In this document: piece after piece, positions 55,286-64,000 of the stretch
Layout: each line of letters begins with the position of its first letter
Numbering within the stretch: the first letter of the stretch is position 1
Source: Leptospira ainazelensis
Lineage (GTDB): Bacteria; Spirochaetota; Leptospiria; Leptospirales; Leptospiraceae
Reading direction: 5' to 3'
Assembly: GCF_016918785.1 (NCBI RefSeq)
Contig: NZ_JAFFPT010000060.1
Coordinates: 1-64,000 of the forward strand
DNA length: 64,000 nucleotides
Made by a program: the position numbers and the translations under genes
The notes under the pieces: model-generated
The model's input: only the letters and a program-made list of their open reading frames with translations
Told to the model about the DNA's origin: nothing
The model's database searches: none

Positions 55286-56386
55286 TTAAAGAGTCCCCGC
55301 CAATTCGTTTCCATATCGATCATAGTTGTAGAGAAGGTCTCTTCGTTTTGGAACAAATCCGCCTTCCTTTAAAAACTTAATCGCTTCTTTTTCGGTCTTG
55401 AGTCCGTAGGAACGAAGGACGTTTTCTTCGATGACGACCGAAGAGATATCGTCGGCCCCGCTCGTCAAAGCCAACTGCCCGACTCCTTTTCCAAGAACCA
55501 TCACCGAAGTTTCGATATGAGGAACATTGTCTAAGAAAATTCTACAAATCCCGAGAACCTTTAGATATTCCTGCGTGGAAACGGCGCGAACTTTGAAACG
55601 TTTTGTCTGCGGTTGAAACGTCCAAGGAATAAAGGATAAGAATCCTCCGGTCCGATCTTGGAGGTTTCGCACAACGCTCAAATGTTCGATCACTTCTTCT
55701 TTTGTTTCTTCCGAACCGAAGACGATGTTGGCGCTTCCCGGAAGTCCAGCCTCGTGAGAAGTTTCCATCGCGCGAACCCATTCTTCCGTGGTTGCTTTTT
55801 TCGGAGAAATGATGTTGCGCATCCGATCGGTAAGAATCTCCGCTCCCGCTCCGGGAACGGAATCCAATCCGGCTTGTTTCAAAATTTGTAATACTTCCTT
55901 GAGAGGAAGTCCCGTGATCTTTTCTAAGTTGATGATTTCCACCGGAGAAAATGCTCGGATATGCATGTCCGGATATTTCTTTTTTACGGAAGAGATGACG
56001 TTTAGATAATAATCAAAGGGAAGATCCGGATAAACTCCGCCTTGGAGAAACATCTGATCCGCTCCTTCACTCACTGCGTAGTCCATCTTTTCCAAAATGT
56101 CTTCGGCGCTCAGGACGTAACCTTTCCCGCTTCCGATCTCATCCATAAAAGAACAAAAACTACATTCTACGTTGCAGAAGTTTGTGTAGTTTACGACGCG
56201 AAACATCGTATAACTCGCCTGCGAATGAGGGAGAATTTTTTCTCTCAAGGTTCTGGCGGTCGCCATAATTTTGAGGTGATCCGCATCTTTGTAAAGCAAG
56301 AGGGCTTCTTCCGGAGAAATTCGAACTCCATCGAGGGCTTTTTCTAAAATCGAATCGGTAGGATGGGAAGAAAAAATTGAGGCCAC
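55286..56386 (-). CDS. mqnC: Cyclic dehypoxanthinyl futalosine synthase MqnC
   Basis: A 366-residue radical SAM enzyme of the futalosine menaquinone pathway, cyclising dehypoxanthinyl futalosine. It shows the cluster motif [78 protein letters not shown] and the late [20 protein letters not shown]. The GTG start at 56386 is preceded by GGAG five bases earlier. No other mqn gene is in the window. Confidence 0.93.
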   Translation of the reverse strand: MASIFSSHPTDSILEKALDGVRISPEEALLLYKDADHLKIMATARTLREKILPHSQASYTMFRVVNYTNFCNVECSFCSFMDEIGSGKGYVLSAEDILEKMDYAVSEGADQMFLQGGVYPDLPFDYYLNVISSVKKKYPDMHIRAFSPVEIINLEKITGLPLKEVLQILKQAGLDSVPGAGAEILTDRMRNIISPKKATTEEWVRAMETSHEAGLPGSANIVFGSEETKEEVIEHLSVVRNLQDRTGGFLSFIPWTFQPQTKRFKVRAVSTQEYLKVLGICRIFLDNVPHIETSVMVLGKGVGQLALTSGADDISSVVIEENVLRSYGLKTEKEAIKFLKEGGFVPKRRDLLYNYDRYGNELAGTL

Positions 56387-56875
56387 TTATGCTCCTGTTC
56401 GGACGTTCTTAAAAAAGGGAATCTCCTTCAATCTTTGGACTGATTCCTTATTTGGCATCTTCTTTTTGAGGGAGAATTTTGTTTCCCCCGAACGGTTCCT
56501 TTCTCTAAAAGAGACTTTGTCTCAACGAAAATGCAAGTTCGATTTTCCAAAACGTGAGAGTTCCCACACCGGAGCTCGCGCCGCGAAGTCGAGATCAGAT
56601 TCACGAAAAATGTAAGAGTTCCCACACCGGAGCTCGCACTGCGAAGTCGAGATCAGATTCACGAAAAACGTGAGAGTTCCCACACCTCTTCAAGCCTCCA
56701 CCAGAAAAGTAGGAACTCTTACAAATTTCGGTCTTACTAAAAACCATTGAGTTTCAATCTCAAGAACGATCGTTCTACCGAAGATCCTCAATTTGAAAAT
56801 TCCTCGACAGGGAGGTTCTGGATTCCTACCCTGTAAATCAAATCACCAATCCAAAAGAAAGGGTAACTCATCAAT
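56387..56875. repeat. Tandem array of 58-bp units between mqnC and the Fe-S gene
   Basis: The core GTGAGAGTTCCCACAC (or GTAAGAG...) starts at 56554, 56612 and 56670, exactly 58 bp apart. The filler CGGAGCTCGC...GAAGTCGAGATCAGATTC repeats between them. A related GTAGGAACTCTTAC follows at about 56709. The rest of the 489-bp stretch holds no gene. Confidence 0.9.
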
Positions 56876-58966
<2,091 letters not shown>

Positions 58967-58992
58967 CCGTTTCTAATTTAGAATTTACTCAT

Positions 58993-59024
58993 AAAAAAGC
59001 CGGTCTTTAAAAGCCGGCTTTTTT
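58993..59024 (+). terminator. Rho-independent terminator
   Basis: AAAAAAGCCGG and CCGGCTTTTTT form an 11-bp stem around a TCTTTAAAAG loop, followed by TTTTAT. It ends the preceding Fe-S oxidoreductase gene. Confidence 0.93.
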
Positions 59025-59915
59025 ATTTCCTTTTTACTCTTTTTCCGATTGCAAAAATCAAAACTTTCTTTGGATGCACGAGCCCCTAATCCTTCAATCC
59101 TTGCTTTGTTACGAATTTCGTTTTAGTTCCTCGGCCCCTCTTCCGTCTGAAATTTTTTCAATTTAGAATTTTTGAAAATCGTCGAAACTTTCCGTTTACT
59201 CTTGAAAAGGATTCTCCAAGTCCAATTTCAAACCTTTTTAGGAAGGACATTGTTTGTCGTAAGAAATGAATCAATTCCAAGTGCTGAAATTTGGAGAATC
59301 CTAAGGAAATTCGTTAGAATTCTTACAAGAGAAGTCAGTTTCTCAGCCTTGTGCGTTTTAGAATCCTCTAAAAGTAAGAGTTCCCACACTTGACGTTTTA
59401 GAACAAAGTTCTGTTTTAGAATCCTCTAAAAGTAAGAGTTCCCACACTTGGCGTTTTAGAACAGAGTTCCGTTTTAGAATCTTCTAAAAGTAAGAGTTCC
59501 CGCACTGGGCGTTTTAGAACAAAGTTCTGTTTTAGAATCTTCTAAAAGTAAGAGTTCCCACACTGGGCGTTTTAGAACAAAGTTCTGTTTTAGAATCCTC
59601 TAAAAGTAAGAGTTCCCACACTTGACGTTTTGCAGAAATAAACAGCTAACAAATTTTAATTTCGAATCCACTCACTTCCAATGAAATCGTTTCCTTCGAA
59701 GAATCGATTTACTTAGAAAACTAAATAAAGAATTTAGAAGATTCTAAAACCTCGCTTTATTTTCGTTCTAATCCAAACCTCTTTCTACTTTTATTAAGAA
59801 TTTTGTCGGAAGGTATAAGATTCAAAAAAAAATGAGACTGGAGATTTTAAGGAAGATTGACTTTCTCAAACGATCGAAAATTCGTAGGAACTCCAACAAC
59901 AAATCAGGAGAATCC
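59025..59915. repeat. Tandem array of five exact 58-bp units
   Basis: Core GTAAGAGTTCCCACAC starts at 59374, 59432, 59490, 59548 and 59606, an exact 58-bp period, within about 59356-59632. Each unit also holds GCGTTTTAGAACAAAGTTCTG and TTTTAGAATCCTCTAAAA-like parts; GAACAAAGTTC and TAGAATC(C/T)TCTA are small palindromes. The third unit has the variant CCCGCAC. The flanks (59025-59355 and 59633-59915) contain no recognised gene. The array ends 284 bp before the transposase-like gene. Confidence 0.92.
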
Positions 59916-60350
59916 ATGAAAAGTATTCCGATTCGATCACTCAGAAAGAATTATAAACTCCCACAATCCGTCTCTTCAAACGAGGTTCACTTGATCTTTG
60001 AAACAAAGGAAGAATGTCCCTGGTTAAACCCGCATCTGATGACCCAGATTCGAAATCTCTTTCGAGAGAAGGCTGAAGAATTGAAAGTAAAAATCTTTCT
60101 TGTAAACGGAACTAAAAATCAGGTCCACGCCCTTCTCTCAGTTCCACCCACAATCGGACTTGCGTCGGTGGTTCGCCGTCTCAAAGGTTATTCTTCCAGA
60201 ATTTTAGGAAAAAATACATTTTGGAAGAAAGGTTATCGGATCCAAACCGTGGGAGACAAAGATTTTCATTCCGCGTTCCGTTTTCTAAGAAATCGAGTCA
60301 ACCGTTCGGAGGCGCATAACGTTGATCGAGACTTTAAAAAAACGGCTTAG
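59916..60350 (+). CDS. Degenerate IS200/REP-associated transposase-like protein
   Basis: A 144-residue Y1-type (IS200/RAYT) transposase-like protein. The fold is clear from VHLIFETKEECPWLN, LFREKAEELKVKIF, LLSVPPTIGLASVVRRLKGY, SSRILGKNTFWKKGYRIQTV and GDKDFHSAFRFLRNRVNRSE. The HUH motif normally HVHLL reads QVHALL, so one metal-binding His is Gln69. The catalytic tyrosine normally near the end is replaced by phenylalanine (FRFLRN). It is therefore probably inactive as a nuclease. ATG at 59916 was chosen for the GGAG five bases upstream; a longer frame starting at 59832 looks artificial. It is downstream of the 58-bp array. Confidence 0.8.
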   Translation: MKSIPIRSLRKNYKLPQSVSSNEVHLIFETKEECPWLNPHLMTQIRNLFREKAEELKVKIFLVNGTKNQVHALLSVPPTIGLASVVRRLKGYSSRILGKNTFWKKGYRIQTVGDKDFHSAFRFLRNRVNRSEAHNVDRDFKKTA

Positions 60351-62402
<2,052 letters not shown>

Positions 62403-63091
62403 AGAATTTGCCCTACCCTTTTCCAGATTTTTCATTTGGACCCGACTGTCAGCAATTAAACTCGGGTTTAAAACAAGCAGGATTTATTGGATGAAGGATT
62501 GGAAAGAATAAGGAAGAATCAACGCCTCTACTTTCGAATTCGTTTCTTCGTAGTTCCGACGCTCCTCCGTGAAAGTCTCGCGCCCCGCCCTGATTGGGTC
62601 ATAACCTTACCCTTAAAGTGGACTGAATCTTGAAAAGAATCTGTCGTAACAACGACAGTCCTCCGTTAAACGAAATCCCCGCCCAAATTTCGGGTGGAGG
62701 GGCGGGAGGCGGAAAAATTCGGGAGACTTTGCTCTATCAGAAAATCACTCTTTTTGCAAGGAATATTCTCTCTCAGAGCTTTTGTAGGAACTCCTACAAA
62801 ACTTTTCTACCTTTTTATCGATCCCGTCTGACCCCCGAATTCCATTCTTGATTTTTCAAATCCGGAATTCTTAAAAAAATTTGTCCCTCGACAAAAGCGT
62901 GGGACTCTTACAAAATTCCCCTCTATAAAAACTTCCGGTATGCTCGTGCTTCTTAAAAGATTCTTCGATTTTCCAAAAAAACTTCAGCGACTCCACCTTT
63001 CATTTTTTCTCACGTTCGTATTCATCGGGTAAATCGATTGTAACAGGAATGGATTAGATTCTTCCCTATCTTACAAAAAGAAAGGTGTTTT
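62403..63091. repeat. Gene-free stretch with GC-rich dispersed element
   Basis: The element lies at about 62547-62812. It has CCGTGAAAGTCTCGCGCCCC, AAAGTGGACTGAATCTTG, TCTGTCGTAACAACGACAG, the block TTTCGGGTGGAGGGGCGGGA and a 22-bp palindrome at 62780-62801 (arms TTTTGTAGGA, centre AC). Compared with the copies at 32.8-33.3 kb its order is altered in the front part. Farther on, GTGGGACTCTTAC at 62911 is a single core-like motif. No gene is seen. Confidence 0.8.
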
Positions 63092-63412
63092 ATGGAAGGG
63101 ATTCCCCTCACTCCATCCAGAGTTCTCAAAGGATTGAAACTACAAATAGACGGACTCGAAGAATCTTTTGAAATTCTAAAAATCAGAGAAGAAGGAATCA
63201 CGGTTTCTTCTTTGTCGGAACTCAATCTCCTCGTTGGATCTCCCTTAAGCGGGCAGATCGCTTCCCCCGGTTTAAATCTCCAATTTCGATTTCAAGGAAG
63301 TTTACAAAGACAAGTCCTCCGACCGGATCAAAACGGATTTATCTTGGGAATCCAATTCCATCAGACCACAAAGTATCCCGATCTTCTCATCGCTCTTGAA
63401 CTCGCTTCTTAG
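63092..63412 (+). CDS. Hypothetical small protein, possibly PilZ-like
   Basis: A 106-residue soluble protein. The alternating strands (LKGLKLQIDGLEESFEILKI, GITVSSLSELNLLVG, LQFRFQGSLQRQVLR, GFILGIQFHQ) resemble a PilZ barrel, and GFILGIQF is a PilZ-like strand. The RxxxR and DxSxxG c-di-GMP-binding motifs are not evident, so binding is doubtful. AAAGAAAGG precedes the ATG and a terminator follows. A c-di-GMP-making GGDEF protein is encoded elsewhere in the window. Confidence 0.65.
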   Translation: MEGIPLTPSRVLKGLKLQIDGLEESFEILKIREEGITVSSLSELNLLVGSPLSGQIASPGLNLQFRFQGSLQRQVLRPDQNGFILGIQFHQTTKYPDLLIALELAS

Positions 63413-63463
63413 TTTTCTTTTTTTCTTTTTAGGCATTCGTTCCCGACAAACCATGAACCTTTT

Positions 63464-63493
63464 ACGGGGCGCTTTTTAGCCCCGCTTTTTTTT
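63464..63493 (+). terminator. Rho-independent terminator
   Basis: ACGGGGC and GCCCCG(C) pair around a GCTTTTTA loop and are followed by a run of T. It closes the preceding small gene before argF. Confidence 0.88.
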
Positions 63494-63597
63494 AGACTCT
63501 ACGCCTCACTTTCTTACGGGTCGCCGTTCGCCGAATCGTAATTTATCAATTTTCATTTACGAAACAACTTCCGTTTTGTTTTCTGTACATATCCCTT

Positions 63598-64000
63598 ATG
63601 TCTGAAAGCAACGTGAAACATCTGATTTCCTGGGAAGATTGGTCGGATTCCGAGATCGTCGATTTGCTCAAATTTGCGATCCATGTAAAGAAGAATCGTG
63701 TCAACTACGCGGGTCATCTCAGTGGACGAAGCCTCGCGATGCTCTTTCAGAAAACTTCCACAAGAACCAGGGTTTCCTTCGAAGTTGCAATGACCGAAAT
63801 GGGAGGTCATGGAATCTATCTGGATTGGATGGCGTCTAACTTTCAGCTCTCCGATATCGATCTAGAAGCGAGATATCTTTCCAGAAACGTCTCAGTCATC
63901 ATGGCCCGTCTCAAAAAACACGAAGACCTCTTGGCTATGAGAAACGGATCTCAGGTTCCCGTTATCAACGGTTGCGACAATATGTTTCACCCTTGCCAGT
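63598..64000 (+). CDS. argF: Ornithine carbamoyltransferase, 5' part only
   Basis: The first 134 codons of an ornithine-type carbamoyltransferase; the gene runs off the window's end. The carbamoyl-phosphate motif FQKTSTRTRVSFEVA is intact, and the fragment ends at HPCQ. The loop between (GGHGIYLDWMASNFQLSDID) lacks the usual SQLGRGES-type sequence. HPCQ is also seen in N-acetylornithine carbamoyltransferases. The rest of the sequence, which carries the ornithine-binding motif, is needed to decide. It joins the NAGS gene at 46833 in the arginine pathway. Confidence 0.87.
   Translation, partial: MSESNVKHLISWEDWSDSEIVDLLKFAIHVKKNRVNYAGHLSGRSLAMLFQKTSTRTRVSFEVAMTEMGGHGIYLDWMASNFQLSDIDLEARYLSRNVSVIMARLKKHEDLLAMRNGSQVPVINGCDNMFHPCQ

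Noticed and set aside
59356..59632. Possible CRISPR array
   Set aside because: The sequences between cores are near-identical, not unique spacers, and no cas gene is near. It is a plain tandem repeat; the same holds for 5081-5289 and 56554-56686.
59832..59915. Longer N-terminus for the transposase-like protein
   Set aside because: Its residues are unlike the family, and GGAG precedes the ATG at 59916.

Overview
The window looks like chromosomal DNA of a Leptospira species. Evidence: a periplasmic-flagellum rod/ring gene block (flgG-flgA-flgH-flgI-flgJ), Leptospira-type proteins (7TM-DISM sensors, multiheme cytochrome, two-domain ThyX, NAGS-like protein), and dispersed copies of a GTAGGA..TCCTAC-type motif. 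By eye the base composition is richer in GC than the classical 35% GC pathogens, so a higher-GC member of the pathogenic clade is likely (inference). I see no rRNA, tRNA, CRISPR array or intact insertion sequence.

Layout. 0.2-4.4 kb: class II photolyase with a DUF962 protein, then a CIRCE-controlled groES-groEL operon. 4.4-11.4 kb: SIMPL protein, a 47/48-bp tandem array, two small proteins, then a tightly coupled ATP-grasp / two methyltransferases / YihY-BrkB operon whose last protein carries an inserted beta-propeller. 11.4-15.4 kb: flagellar rod and ring genes on the minus strand. 15.9-22.8 kb: two orphan DNA methyltransferases flanking a membrane protein, a degenerate class D beta-lactamase-like lipoprotein, a CPA2 antiporter and a decayed gene. 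22.7-29.4 kb: arsenosugar radical SAM gene arsS with its peroxidase-like partner, DUF4395, then a sulfurtransferase / pentahaem cytochrome / two-glycosyltransferase operon. 29.5-36.5 kb: HME-RND efflux pump, a large direct-repeat block, two-domain ThyX, M20 amidohydrolase. 36.5-41.2 kb: two paralogous 7TM-DISM/TPR proteins, one of which has lost its SpoIIE phosphatase domain. 41.5-48 kb: PepP, heptosyltransferase-like and thiolase-like genes; bacterioferritin, rRNA methyltransferase, N-acetylglutamate synthase. 48.2-54.9 kb: a DCC protein facing a KamA / ATP-grasp / haem-oxygenase-like operon, then HAD, GerMN, GGDEF and lipoprotein genes. 55.3-64 kb: mqnC, a membrane Fe-S electron-transfer protein, a 58-bp tandem array beside a degenerate IS200-like transposase, prfC, a small unknown protein and the start of argF.

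Links between genes. MqnC (menaquinone synthesis) lies next to a predicted ETF:menaquinone oxidoreductase. NAGS and argF both serve arginine synthesis. Repeats fall into two kinds: a GC-rich dispersed element (five copies or fragments) and tandem arrays built around a GTRAGAGTTCCCACAC-like core. The most unusual items are the YihY-propeller fusion, the phosphatase-deleted sensor paralog, the KamA/ATP-grasp/haem-oxygenase-like operon, and the catalytically degenerate transposase, beta-lactamase-like and thiolase-like proteins.
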